Positions 18,513-26,506 of a stretch of DNA of 45,713 nucleotides are shown here, piece by piece. The position numbers and the translations under genes were made by a program. Origin of the DNA: Acidobacteriota bacterium (GTDB taxonomy: Bacteria; Acidobacteriota; UBA6911); NCBI GenBank assembly GCA_016929335.1, contig JAFGIY010000070.1, positions 1-45,713 of the forward strand, given 5' to 3'. The notes under the pieces are model-generated. The model did not search any database. It was given only the letters and a program-made list of their open reading frames with translations, and was not told the DNA's origin. Within the stretch, counting starts at the first letter, position 1. Each line of letters begins with the position of its first letter.

Positions 18513-18541
18513 TTTAATTCGTCATTCGTCATTCGTCATTA
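18513..18541. repeat. Family C heptad repeat at the truncated trpS stop
   Basis: On the minus strand it reads TAATGACGAATGACGAAT and continues for another heptad, starting with the TAA of the trpS remnant. With the copy at 18433-18463 it forms an inverted pair around about 50 bases. Confidence 0.85.
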
Positions 18542-18904
18542 CGGATAGGAGATACCGACGGTCTCACGGACCTGCCGGATCAGCGGAGCGGCAACCTTGC
18601 GAGCCCGTTCAACTCCGTGTCTTAAAACTTCATCCACATGATCCGGCCGGCTTACGAGCTCCTTCCGACGGGCGCGCGCCGGTCCGAACCGCTGCATGTA
18701 ACGGTCGAAAATCGCCTGCTTTACCTCGCGATAGCTTAATCCGCCGCTGCGGAAATGGCAATTCGCAAGAAAGTAGCAGCACTCGTGACCGCCTTCCGTA
18801 AACTGAATAAACTGCTGTACGGCGCCGAAGTAGTTGCCAAGATGCAGGTTACCTGACGGCTGAATTCCTGAAACAATGACCATCTTTTCGGGAATATTTG
18901 TCAT
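18539..18904 (-). pseudogene. trpS: Internally deleted tryptophanyl-tRNA synthetase (121-residue open frame)
   Basis: The first 50 residues are a clear TrpRS N-terminus: VSGIQPSGNLHLGNYFGAV contains the ATP-binding HIGH-type motif (H21-L-G-N). Residues 57-121 match the TrpRS C-terminus (SYREVKQAIFDRYMQ, then a charged helix, HGVERARKVA and VRETVGI). The whole middle, about 210-225 residues of a normal 330 and including the KMSKS loop and the tryptophan pocket, is missing. The join near H50-Y58 stays in frame, and a ribosome site (AGGAT) is still present. It cannot charge tRNA as it stands. I read it as a deletion remnant; a small regulatory paralogue is less likely but possible because the frame has no stop. 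A full trpS must exist elsewhere, or the deletion is an assembly fault. Confidence 0.85.
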
Positions 18905-19045
18905 GGATTATCCTACGGCATAAATTATTTAATCGATGGCGCAGTTCATGCGTAATAAATAAAAGTTGCAGTGGCACGTACTGGCATCACAGGGCAGGAT
19001 TTTCAATGGAGACTTTCAAGGAATCCATATGTTGTCCGTCATTCG

Positions 19046-19074
19046 TTGACTCGAGGGTTTGTTGCACCTATAAT
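19046..19074 (+). promoter_or_regulatory. Strong predicted sigma-70-type promoter of the GWxTD gene
   Basis: TTGACT (19046-19051) and TATAAT (19069-19074) are 17 bases apart, 5/6 and 6/6 matches to consensus. The predicted transcript starts near 19081 and gives a leader of about 33 bases. This also supports the start at 19114. Confidence 0.7.
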
Positions 19075-19113
19075 TTTTGGTACCGAACCAAGAGGCCGGG
19101 AGGGAAAAGGCTT

Positions 19114-20781
19114 ATGCGTTACTCAAGACTCCTGCTGATTTTAGCTGTTTTCTGCTTGGGTTTTAATATTGATTACTCATTATCCAAATCATCGAAGAAG
19201 GACAGCAAAAGGAAAAGCGGGCAGAGCGCTGATCTGGCCGATCATTATAAAAAATGGCTTGATGAAGATGTTGTTTATATCATCACCGACGAAGAAAAGA
19301 GTGTATTCAAGAACCTGAAGAACGAGGAAGAACGAGAGAGCTTTGTAGAACAATTCTGGGCGCGGAGGAATCCCGATTCCCGCTCATACGACAACAGTTA
19401 CAAGGAAGAGCATTACCGCCGTATAGCATACGCAAATGAACACTTTGCCTCGGGTGTCGCGGGATGGAGAACAGACCGGGGGCGTATTTATATTATGTTC
19501 GGCAAACCCGATGAACTGGAATCGCATCCTACCGGCGGTTCCTACCAAAGACCTTACAGTGAAGGCGGCGGACAGACCTCAACCTATCCTTTCGAGAAAT
19601 GGTGGTACCGGCATATCGAGGGAGTCGGAGACGATATTGAGATCGAGTTCGTCGATAAATCCCTGTCGGGCGAATACAGAATGGCGATGCATCCGGAAGA
19701 AAAGGATGCACTGATCAACGTCCCGAACGCCGGACTGACTCTCGCCGAGGAAATGGGGTTTGCAAAAAAGGAAGACCGTGCCTACTTCAACGGGTATTCG
19801 CAGAATGATCCCAATAATCCGGCGAACGCAATGCTCCGAGCCAAAGACCGGCCTTTCAATCGCATGGAGCAGTATTTTAACCTCCAGAGGCCTCCGAAGA
19901 TCAAATTTGAGGATTTGAAAGGGGTAGTAACAGCCAAGGTTATATATACCACCTTGCCCTACGACCTCAGGATTGATTACATAAAGCTTTCTTCCGACAG
20001 AGTTCTGGTTCCTATTACTGTTGAACTGAGCAACAAAGACCTGGAATTCAAGAAGCAATATGATTTCAATCAGGCGGTTGTAAATGTGTATGGAGTCGTA
20101 ACCAACCTCAACGGCCGTATTATGAGGGAGTTTGAAGACGTCATCAGCGTCGAGTTCCTGGATCAGCATTTCGAGCGTGGGAAAAACAAACGCTCGGAAT
20201 ATCAGCACATTGTGGCATTGGCCCCCGGGCAGCGGTTTAAACTGGAATTGGTTTTAAAGGATGTCAACAGCAACAGCGCCGGCACTACGAGCATCGGCTT
20301 GAATGTTCCTAAATATGAAGAAGGAACATTGCACAGCAGCAGCATCATTCTTACGAACTCCGTCACCGCGGCCCCGGAGAACGCTGATCAATTCGAGCAA
20401 TACGTGATAGGGGATATGAAGATCCTTCCTGACGTTAAGTCCGAGTACCTGCCGGGTCAGGCTCTGTTCCCCTATATGCAGATTTACGACATGCAGATTG
20501 ATCAAACGACTCAGAAGCCATCGCTGGAAGTATCCTTTGCAATCAAGAAAGACGGCAACGTTGTTGAAGAAACTCCGGGCACAGCGTCAAATTCCGAGCA
20601 GTTCTTCTACGGGCAGCGAGTGGTATTGCTGGGGAGAATTCCGCTGAAACACCTCGAACCCGGCAAATACCAACTGGAAATAAAAGTTCAGGACAAGATC
20701 TCAAATCGCACGGTTGTCACCTCGACCGATTTTAAGATCAAGGAGCCTCCGGTTAAAAAGCTCCTGGCTTCAACTCCGTAG
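19114..20781 (+). CDS. Secreted GWxTD-domain protein
   Basis: A 555-residue protein of the GWxTD family, common in Acidobacteriota and relatives. The name-giving motif G117-W-R-T-D is followed by RGRIYIMFGKPDE. The first 25 residues form a signal peptide (MRYSRLLLILAVFCLGF) without a lipobox, then a Lys/Ser-rich linker. Residues 45-220 are the GWxTD domain; the rest is predicted beta-rich, with a long repeated-sandwich look. The function of the family is not established; the position next to glycosyltransferases and rml genes suggests the envelope. I chose ATG 19114 because GGGAGGGAAAAGG precedes it, a near-consensus promoter lies upstream and a signal peptide starts there. A longer frame back to 18898 overlaps trpS and is rejected. 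Confidence 0.85.
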   Translation: MRYSRLLLILAVFCLGFNIDYSLSKSSKKDSKRKSGQSADLADHYKKWLDEDVVYIITDEEKSVFKNLKNEEERESFVEQFWARRNPDSRSYDNSYKEEHYRRIAYANEHFASGVAGWRTDRGRIYIMFGKPDELESHPTGGSYQRPYSEGGGQTSTYPFEKWWYRHIEGVGDDIEIEFVDKSLSGEYRMAMHPEEKDALINVPNAGLTLAEEMGFAKKEDRAYFNGYSQNDPNNPANAMLRAKDRPFNRMEQYFNLQRPPKIKFEDLKGVVTAKVIYTTLPYDLRIDYIKLSSDRVLVPITVELSNKDLEFKKQYDFNQAVVNVYGVVTNLNGRIMREFEDVISVEFLDQHFERGKNKRSEYQHIVALAPGQRFKLELVLKDVNSNSAGTTSIGLNVPKYEEGTLHSSSIILTNSVTAAPENADQFEQYVIGDMKILPDVKSEYLPGQALFPYMQIYDMQIDQTTQKPSLEVSFAIKKDGNVVEETPGTASNSEQFFYGQRVVLLGRIPLKHLEPGKYQLEIKVQDKISNRTVVTSTDFKIKEPPVKKLLASTP

Positions 20782-20846
20782 TTTCAGGCCGACCCGCTGA
20801 CACACGGTGCCTTTTGCGAGTCGGCCGGTGCTCCGCGCCCGAATTT

Positions 20847-21827
20847 ATGCATATCTCTATTGTCATACCGACTTGGCGAGGACGGTATCTGCTGGAAGAA
20901 TATCTTCCCTCGGTTATTGCTGCCGCCGATTTTTACGGCAGCACGCATCAAGCTGAAACGGAGATCATAATCGTTGAAGACGCGGGAGGCGACGACACGC
21001 CTTCATGGCTGCGCTCAAAATTCGGCGAGAGAGTTCGAGTACTGGAGCATGCGCAAAATCAGGGATTCTGTATCGCCTGCCAAACGGGATTTAAAAACGC
21101 CGTCTTTCCCCTTGTTCTTCTGCTCAACAACGATGTCCGGCTGAAGGAGGATTGTATCGGGCCGATGGTCGGGCATTTTTCGGATCCCGATGTTTTTGCT
21201 GTGACCGGGAAGATGTTCAGCCAGAAAGGAAACATCTTCTGCAATGGAGGAAAGGTCGGGCAATTTCGCCGCGGCATGTGGAGCAGCTATCTGAATTATG
21301 ATGTCCTTCCTTCAGCCCAGGCAGGCATTTCTTATCTGTCTTTTGCCGCTATCGGCGCTTTTTCGGTTTATGACCGGGAGAAATTTCTCAAGATGGGCGG
21401 ATTCGATCCAATCACCGCCATGTACGAAGATATAGATATCTCCTACAAAGCATGGAAGCGCGGCTGGCTGATCAAGTATGAGCCCCGCAGCGTTGCCTAT
21501 CATGACGCCAGCCAGACGATGCAGAAGCGTTACAGGGGGCGCTCGCGGGACAGGCTATCACGCCGCAGCAGGATGCTGATGCACTGGATCCTGCTTCATG
21601 ATCGAGGCATGTTCTTAACTCACCTGGCATCGATGACGGGACAGTTTTTAACCAGTTGGCTATGGATGGACTGGCCTTTCTACTGGGCATTTTTTACCGG
21701 ACTTCAACACCTGCCGTACATCTGCCGGAAGAGAAGCGAGAACCGGCGGAATTCTGTGCGATCCGATCGTGATCTGCTTAAGCTTCTGAAGCATTTTTAT
21801 CGCACGGCCCCCATAATGATGCGCTGA
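20847..21827 (+). CDS. Family 2 glycosyltransferase (rhamnosyltransferase-like)
   Basis: A 326-residue GT2 enzyme that transfers a sugar from a nucleotide donor. HISIVIPTWRGRYLLEEYLPS begins the GT-A fold, LLLNNDV is the DxD-equivalent, and GGFDPITAMYEDIDISYKAWKRGW carries the catalytic-base region with the ED pair. This layout is seen in O-antigen and wall rhamnosyltransferases, and the rml genes downstream fit such a donor. A C-terminal hydrophobic stretch (WLWMDWPFYWAFFTGL) may attach it to the membrane. I use ATG 20847, where the fold begins; a TTG eleven codons earlier is possible and neither has a clear ribosome site. Rhamnose as donor sugar is inference. Confidence 0.85.
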   Translation: MHISIVIPTWRGRYLLEEYLPSVIAAADFYGSTHQAETEIIIVEDAGGDDTPSWLRSKFGERVRVLEHAQNQGFCIACQTGFKNAVFPLVLLLNNDVRLKEDCIGPMVGHFSDPDVFAVTGKMFSQKGNIFCNGGKVGQFRRGMWSSYLNYDVLPSAQAGISYLSFAAIGAFSVYDREKFLKMGGFDPITAMYEDIDISYKAWKRGWLIKYEPRSVAYHDASQTMQKRYRGRSRDRLSRRSRMLMHWILLHDRGMFLTHLASMTGQFLTSWLWMDWPFYWAFFTGLQHLPYICRKRSENRRNSVRSDRDLLKLLKHFYRTAPIMMR

Positions 21828-21842
21828 TCGCTTTTCTTTCGC

Positions 21843-21863
21843 GGAATTCGTGAAATTCGTGGC
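21843..21863. repeat. Family A repeat between the two glycosyltransferases
   Basis: GGAATTCGTGAAATTCGTGGC on the plus strand, 16 bases after the first glycosyltransferase stop and followed by TTTTTGA. Its orientation relative to the upstream gene is opposite to most copies. Confidence 0.8.
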
Positions 21864-21884
21864 TTTTTGATACAATCCTTCGCC

Positions 21885-22637
21885 ATGGAACCGATTTCGG
21901 CCACTCTCATCGTCTACAATGAAGAGCACAACATAAACAACGCGCTTCAATCTCTATCCTGGGCCGACGAAATTGTCGTTGTGGACAGCGGAAGCACGGA
22001 CGCAACTCTCGAAATCTGCCGCCAGTTCACCGACAAAATCCTTCATCGCAACTGGACCGGTTACGTTGATCAGAAAAACCATGCCGTTGAAAATGCCAAA
22101 AATGACTGGATTTTTTCGCTCGACGCAGATGAAAGGGTCAGCCCGGAGCTTCGCAGCGAAATCGGAGAATTGGCAGCCAGGGGCTTTTTGAAACGCGGAT
22201 ACAAAATCCCCCGCATTGCCTTTTTTATGGGACGCTGGATCAAACATGGAGATTGGTATCCGGATTACCAGTTGCGTCTGTTTGACCGGAAACATGGAAA
22301 GTGGGAAGGCGGCAGCGTGCACGAATCCGTCAGGATCGATGCATCACCCGGATTCCTGAAAGGGGACATTTATCATTTTACGTACCGGGATCTTTCTGAT
22401 TATCTGAGACGCCTTGAAATATACTCGAATCTTGCGGCGTTTGATTATCAACAGAAAGGCAGACGAGCCGGCCTGTTCTCGCTTCTCTTCAATCCTGCAG
22501 CCGCTTTTGCCAAAGCGTTTCTGCTGAAACGCGGATTCCTGGACGGCACGCCGGGATTCACCGTTGCCGTCATGGGCGCGGTATCGGTTTTTTTCAAATA
22601 TGCCAAGCTTTACGAACTCCGGGATAGAGGCATTTAG
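21885..22637 (+). CDS. Family 2 glycosyltransferase, WaaE/KdtX-like
   Basis: A 250-residue GT2 enzyme resembling the lipopolysaccharide core beta-glucosyltransferases (WaaE/KdtX). Marks are SATLIVYNEEHNINNALQSL, VVVDSGSTDATLEIC, the DxD in SLDADERV, and YPDYQLRLFDRKHGKWEGG with the following VHESV. The C-terminal region RGFLDGTPGFTVAVMGAVSVFFKYAKLYE is also typical. The likely role is adding a hexose to lipid A core or a related envelope glycan at the inner face of the membrane. ATG 21885 is taken over a TTG six codons upstream. It is the second gene of a probable glycan cluster that continues with rmlA. Confidence 0.87.
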   Translation: MEPISATLIVYNEEHNINNALQSLSWADEIVVVDSGSTDATLEICRQFTDKILHRNWTGYVDQKNHAVENAKNDWIFSLDADERVSPELRSEIGELAARGFLKRGYKIPRIAFFMGRWIKHGDWYPDYQLRLFDRKHGKWEGGSVHESVRIDASPGFLKGDIYHFTYRDLSDYLRRLEIYSNLAAFDYQQKGRRAGLFSLLFNPAAAFAKAFLLKRGFLDGTPGFTVAVMGAVSVFFKYAKLYELRDRGI

Positions 22638-22736
22638 CCCATATTTTGCCCTTGTGTGCCATGGAAATGGACGCATTTGTAAGTTATTCAATATCAGTTA
22701 TTAGGAAGAAAATCGCGTAATCCAGAGGTTCGAATT

Positions 22737-23474
22737 ATGAAAGGTATTGTTTTGGCGGGAGGCCTGGGGACACGCCTGCATCCTTTGACAAAGGTCACGA
22801 ACAAACACCTGTTGCCGATCTACGACAAACCGATGATTTATTATCCCATCGAATTGATGGTCGACGCCGGCATCCGTGACATCCTGATCGTAACCGGCGG
22901 CAAGAATGCCGGCGATTTCCTACGCCTGCTCGGAAATGGCAAGGAATTCGGATTGAATCATATCAATTACACCTATCAGGAAGGTGAAGGAGGGATAGCG
23001 GCAGCGTTGTCTCTTGCTGAATTCTTCGCTGATCATCAGCCGATATGCGTAATCCTGGGAGACAATATCGTGGAGGGATCCATATCCCGATATGTTGCCA
23101 ACTTCAAGAAGCAGGGCTCCGGTGCGCGCATCCTGCTTAAGGAAGTTGCGGACCCCGAACGGTTCGGCGTACCTGAAATACAGGGTAACAAGATCGTTCG
23201 CATCGACGAAAAGCCGGCGCATCCGGCATCCGGGTATGCCGTAACCGGCATTTATATGTATGATCATAGCGTTTTCGACATAATAAAAACTCTGAAGCCG
23301 TCAAAACGAGGAGAACTCGAAATTACGGACGTGAACAACGCTTATATAGAACAAGGTGCAATGCAGTACGACATACTGGATGGCTGGTGGACCGATGCCG
23401 GAACATTTGAATCGCTGCTCCGCGCATCGAATCTGGTCTGTCAGAACGCGGCGAAGGGCAAAACCAAAGCTTAA
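22737..23474 (+). CDS. rmlA: Glucose-1-phosphate thymidylyltransferase
   Basis: A 245-residue nucleotidyltransferase that makes dTDP-glucose, the first step to dTDP-L-rhamnose. MKGIVLAGGLGTRLHPLTKVTNKHLLPIYDKPM holds the nucleotide signature and catalytic Lys. VILGDNIVEG carries the metal Asp, and EKPAHPASGYAVTGIYMYD plus WWTDAGTFESLLRA are family blocks. It is shorter than E. coli RmlA (about 290), lacking the C-terminal allosteric extension as in short-form enzymes, so feedback control may differ. Start ATG 22737 with AGAGG seven bases upstream. It is followed by rmlB after 60 bases, probably in one operon. Confidence 0.9.
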   Translation: MKGIVLAGGLGTRLHPLTKVTNKHLLPIYDKPMIYYPIELMVDAGIRDILIVTGGKNAGDFLRLLGNGKEFGLNHINYTYQEGEGGIAAALSLAEFFADHQPICVILGDNIVEGSISRYVANFKKQGSGARILLKEVADPERFGVPEIQGNKIVRIDEKPAHPASGYAVTGIYMYDHSVFDIIKTLKPSKRGELEITDVNNAYIEQGAMQYDILDGWWTDAGTFESLLRASNLVCQNAAKGKTKA

Positions 23475-23534
23475 TCTCATGAAGTTTCGCAGGCCAGGCA
23501 ATGGGGCCGGCATCCGAGGCGAGAGAATACCAAA

Positions 23535-24566
23535 ATGTTGAAGCTATTAGTAACCGGCGGCGCCGGCTTTATCGGTTCCAATTTTGTACGATTTGTCCTG
23601 GAGCGATCTCAGGACTGCCATGTAATAAATCTTGATAAGCTCACATATGCGGGAAACCTGGAAAACCTGGCGGGTCTGGAGAATGATCCCCGCCATGAAT
23701 TCATCCAGGGTGACATATGCAATGAGAGCGTTATGCGCGAGTCGCTCCAAAAAGGCGTGGACGCAGTCATCAATTTTGCGGCTGAATCCCACGTAGACCG
23801 CAGCATCCTGCATTCTTCGGAGTTTGTCCAAACCAACATCGTCGGCACGCTCAATCTGCTGGAGTTATGCCGGAAAAACAGAATCAGGCGCTTCATTCAG
23901 ATCTCGACAGACGAAGTCTATGGCAGCCTGGGCTCGTCCGGAGCCTTTACCGAGCAAAGCACCATTGCTCCAAACAGCCCCTATGCCGCAAGCAAGGCAT
24001 CCGCGGATCTGCTGGTTCGCAGCTATTGCCACACACACGGTTTCCCGGGAATTATCACGAGGTGCTCAAACAACTATGGGCCCTATCAATTCCCCGAAAA
24101 ACTGATTCCACTGCTCATCAGCAACGCTCTGAGCGGGATCCCGCTTCCAATCTATGGGGACGGATTAAACGTGCGGGACTGGATCCACGTCCGGGACCAT
24201 TGTGCTGCAATCGAGACCGTGCTGCACCATGGAAAAAATGGAGAAGTATATAATGTGGGAGCCCGGCAGGAGCTGCCGAACCTGGAAGTTGCCCGCCGTA
24301 TTCTCCGGGCTCTGAACAAGGACGAATCTCTGATCACCTATGTTGAAGACCGTCCGGGACACGACCGGCGCTATGCCATCGATTCCTCCAAAATGGAAAC
24401 GCAATTGAATTGGCGAGCCCGGATCTCATTTGATGCCGGATTGCAGGAAACAATCCAGTGGTATCGGAGCAACACAGCGTGGATAGAGCATGTACGCAGC
24501 GGCGCTTATATGACCTATTACGATCGAATGTACGGACGTCGCAGCCAGACTCTCTCGGAGCGGTAA
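23535..24566 (+). CDS. rmlB: dTDP-glucose 4,6-dehydratase
   Basis: A 343-residue extended SDR that converts dTDP-glucose to dTDP-4-keto-6-deoxyglucose, using bound NAD. The cofactor motif is TGGAGFIGSNFVRF near the N-terminus. HVDRSI, the active-site run STDEVYGSLG with Asp-Glu, and the Y-x3-K pair in YAASKAS are all present, as are NNYGPYQFPEKLIPL and the substrate region RPGHDRRYAID. Length is as expected. ATG 23535 starts the fold directly. It is in the middle of an rml cluster in the order A-B-D. Confidence 0.95.
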   Translation: MLKLLVTGGAGFIGSNFVRFVLERSQDCHVINLDKLTYAGNLENLAGLENDPRHEFIQGDICNESVMRESLQKGVDAVINFAAESHVDRSILHSSEFVQTNIVGTLNLLELCRKNRIRRFIQISTDEVYGSLGSSGAFTEQSTIAPNSPYAASKASADLLVRSYCHTHGFPGIITRCSNNYGPYQFPEKLIPLLISNALSGIPLPIYGDGLNVRDWIHVRDHCAAIETVLHHGKNGEVYNVGARQELPNLEVARRILRALNKDESLITYVEDRPGHDRRYAIDSSKMETQLNWRARISFDAGLQETIQWYRSNTAWIEHVRSGAYMTYYDRMYGRRSQTLSER

Positions 24567-24692
24567 TAGCAGACCCGATATCAAAATATTGGACAATTCA
24601 TATCACGCTCCATGAGGTTTTAAGGCAGTTGCCGAGGCGCGGACTTGCAGATTTTCTCTCTTCCCCTTTGAGGTTAAACACACAGCTGCTTT

Positions 24693-25547
24693 ATGAAAAT
24701 ACTAATTGTCGGAAGTCGCGGAATGCTGGGAACGGACCTGATGGATATCATGGGCTCCTCTCATGCCGTTAGCGGTTTCGACCTGCCGGATCTGGATATC
24801 ACGCAATTGGAGCAATGCCTCGCCAAAGTCAGCCAAATCCGGCCGGACGTTGTTATCAACGCCGCAGCATTTACCCGGGTTGACGAATGCGAGACCAACG
24901 AGACGGATGCGTTTCGCATCAATGGCTATGGAGCAGGGAACCTGGCCCAGGCAGCTTCAGCGGCCGGTTCACTCCTCGTCCACTATAGTACCGATTATGT
25001 CTTTGACGGCCGGAAGAAGGAACCCTATCTGGAGGACGATGAGCCGAATCCACAAAGCGCCTATGGAAGATCGAAGCTGCTCGGCGAAACCCTGATTCGC
25101 GAATATTGCTCGAGACACTTGATTGCGCGCACTTCCTGGCTCTTTGGACGGAATGGAGCCAACTTTATCCGAACCATCCTGGCCGCCGCAAAAAAGGGCT
25201 CACCCTTGCGCGTCGTAAACGATCAGAGAGGGAGTCCGACTTATTCAAAGGATCTTGCCGCGCAGACACGGATGATGCTGGAAGCAGGCTGCCGGGGGAT
25301 TTATCACGTTACCAACAGCGGCGCATGCAGCTGGTTCGACCTGGCATCAAGGGTACTGGAATGGGCCGGCATCAGCAATATTTCTATTGTGCCTGTTTCC
25401 ACATCGGAATATCCGAGACCTGCGCAGCGTCCTGCCAATTCTGTTCTCGCAAATTCTCGCCTGCAGCGCGACGGATTGCCTGCAATGCGATCCTGGCAGC
25501 TTGCAGCACGGGAGTATGTGGAGAACCAGCTAAGGGAAATTCTCTGA
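24693..25547 (+). CDS. rmlD: dTDP-4-dehydrorhamnose reductase
   Basis: A 284-residue SDR that reduces dTDP-4-keto-L-rhamnose to dTDP-L-rhamnose. It shows ILIVGSRGMLGTDLMDI (cofactor site), VINAAAFTRVDECE, HYSTDYVFDGRKKEPY, the Y-x3-K in YGRSKLLGE, and RTSWLFGRNGANF. All are standard RmlD marks. The C-terminal substrate part (YPRPAQRPANSVL) is also intact. The 126-base gap after rmlB holds no gene, so rmlC, the 3,5-epimerase needed before this step, is absent from the cluster and must be elsewhere if rhamnose is made. The stop lies eight bases before a heptad repeat. Confidence 0.93.
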   Translation: MKILIVGSRGMLGTDLMDIMGSSHAVSGFDLPDLDITQLEQCLAKVSQIRPDVVINAAAFTRVDECETNETDAFRINGYGAGNLAQAASAAGSLLVHYSTDYVFDGRKKEPYLEDDEPNPQSAYGRSKLLGETLIREYCSRHLIARTSWLFGRNGANFIRTILAAAKKGSPLRVVNDQRGSPTYSKDLAAQTRMMLEAGCRGIYHVTNSGACSWFDLASRVLEWAGISNISIVPVSTSEYPRPAQRPANSVLANSRLQRDGLPAMRSWQLAAREYVENQLREIL

Positions 25548-25555
25548 TCTGCGTG

Positions 25556-25589
25556 TATAGTCGCTGGTCGGTAGTCGTTAGTCGGCAGT
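25556..25589. repeat. Family D heptad repeat, left copy
   Basis: From TATAG the units TCGCTGG, TCGGTAG, TCGTTAG, TCGGCAG follow at period seven. An inverted relative lies at 25775-25808; the two flank a 185-base segment. Confidence 0.8.
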
Positions 25590-25657
25590 GCGCGGCTTTA
25601 ACCTGCCTCGTACGGCGTTCACTGTTGCCCACACTTGACCATCTGAATGTCCTTTTT

Positions 25658-25691
25658 CATGAGGGTCGCGGCTGAAGCCGCGACCCTCATG
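25658..25691. repeat. Family B palindrome (16-bp arms)
   Basis: A perfect 34-base inverted repeat: CATGAGGGTCGCGGCT, two central bases, then its complement. The preceding 35 bases (GTTGCCCACACTTGAC and on) match the sequence ahead of the copy at 36075-36108, so the unit is longer than the palindrome. Confidence 0.9.
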
Positions 25692-25774
25692 AACGAGTGA
25701 ACGAGTGCGTTAATCAGATCCGGTACGCGACGCCTATAGCGTGGAATGCAGTGCTGAAGTATGCTGTGGATTTT

Positions 25775-25808
25775 ACTAACGACTGCCGACTAATGACTGC
25801 CGACTATA
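25775..25808. repeat. Family D heptad repeat, right copy (inverted)
   Basis: On the minus strand it begins TATAGTCGGCAGTCATTAG, closely matching the left copy. It directly borders the smpB -10 box. Confidence 0.8.
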
Positions 25809-25809
25809 G

Positions 25810-25815
25810 TATAAT
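25810..25815 (+). promoter_or_regulatory. Likely -10 box of smpB
   Basis: TATAAT, a full consensus match, 63 bases before the smpB start. The -35 position falls inside the heptad repeat and has no good match, so the repeat may form part of the promoter. Confidence 0.4.
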
Positions 25816-25878
25816 CAGGCCTCTATACATTGCGGGCGGATTTGTCCGCATTTTTTATCATCTGGCGGCAGAATACTG

Positions 25879-26346
25879 ATGGCAGAGAAACCGACCGGCG
25901 AAAAGGTTGTCGCCACAAACAAGAAAGCATTTCACGATTACTTCATTCTGGAAAAGATGGAGGCGGGCGTTTCCCTGCTCGGGACGGAAGTAAAAGCCAT
26001 TCGCGAGGGCAGGCTGAATCTGAAAGACAGCTATGCCATGGTGCAGGAGGGAGAAATTTTCCTTTTTCACTGTCACATCAGCCCCTATTCCCATGGCAAC
26101 CGGGAAAATCACGATCCGACTCGAAAGCGAAAGCTGCTGCTGCACGAGAGGGAGATACGCAAGCTGATCGGGAAAACTCAGGAAAAGGGGCTGACCCTGG
26201 TGCCGCTGCGCGTTTATTTGAAACGTGGTCTGGTTAAAGTCGAGCTTGGCGTGGCCAGAGGCAAGAAGTTGATTGACAAGCGCGAAACAGAACGACGAAA
26301 AGAGGACGATCAAGAAGCTAAAGCGGCCATGAAGCATCGACGATAG
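25879..26346 (+). CDS. smpB: SsrA-binding protein SmpB
   Basis: A 155-residue partner of tmRNA in ribosome rescue. Family marks: [60 protein letters not shown] and [16 protein letters not shown] followed by a basic tail that enters the ribosome A site. Length is normal. ATG 25879 fits the alignment; the ribosome site is weak. The tmRNA gene itself is not seen nearby. The upstream gap is filled with repeats. Confidence 0.95.
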   Translation: MAEKPTGEKVVATNKKAFHDYFILEKMEAGVSLLGTEVKAIREGRLNLKDSYAMVQEGEIFLFHCHISPYSHGNRENHDPTRKRKLLLHEREIRKLIGKTQEKGLTLVPLRVYLKRGLVKVELGVARGKKLIDKRETERRKEDDQEAKAAMKHRR

Positions 26347-26506
26347 GAATTAAGAATTTGCCAAGCGGGAAAACTCGATGGAATGCCGTGTGCCGTTTCT
26401 CGGATCGGCTCGCTAATCAGATAGCGGGTGGACAGATGATGCTGTAGATAGCGTTTTAAAACCGTAGTACTTTATCTTTTGATTGCGATGTTGCCGGAGG
26501 ATTTAT

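Noticed and set aside
18898..19113. Longer N-terminus for the GWxTD protein
   Set aside because: It would overlap the trpS remnant and the promoter; the ribosome site, promoter and signal peptide all point to 19114.
25556..25808. Insertion sequence between rmlD and smpB
   Set aside because: There is no transposase frame; at most it is a non-coding repeat element.
25548..25878. tmRNA gene next to smpB
   Set aside because: The gap is filled by repeats and has no tRNA-like ends or tag frame.
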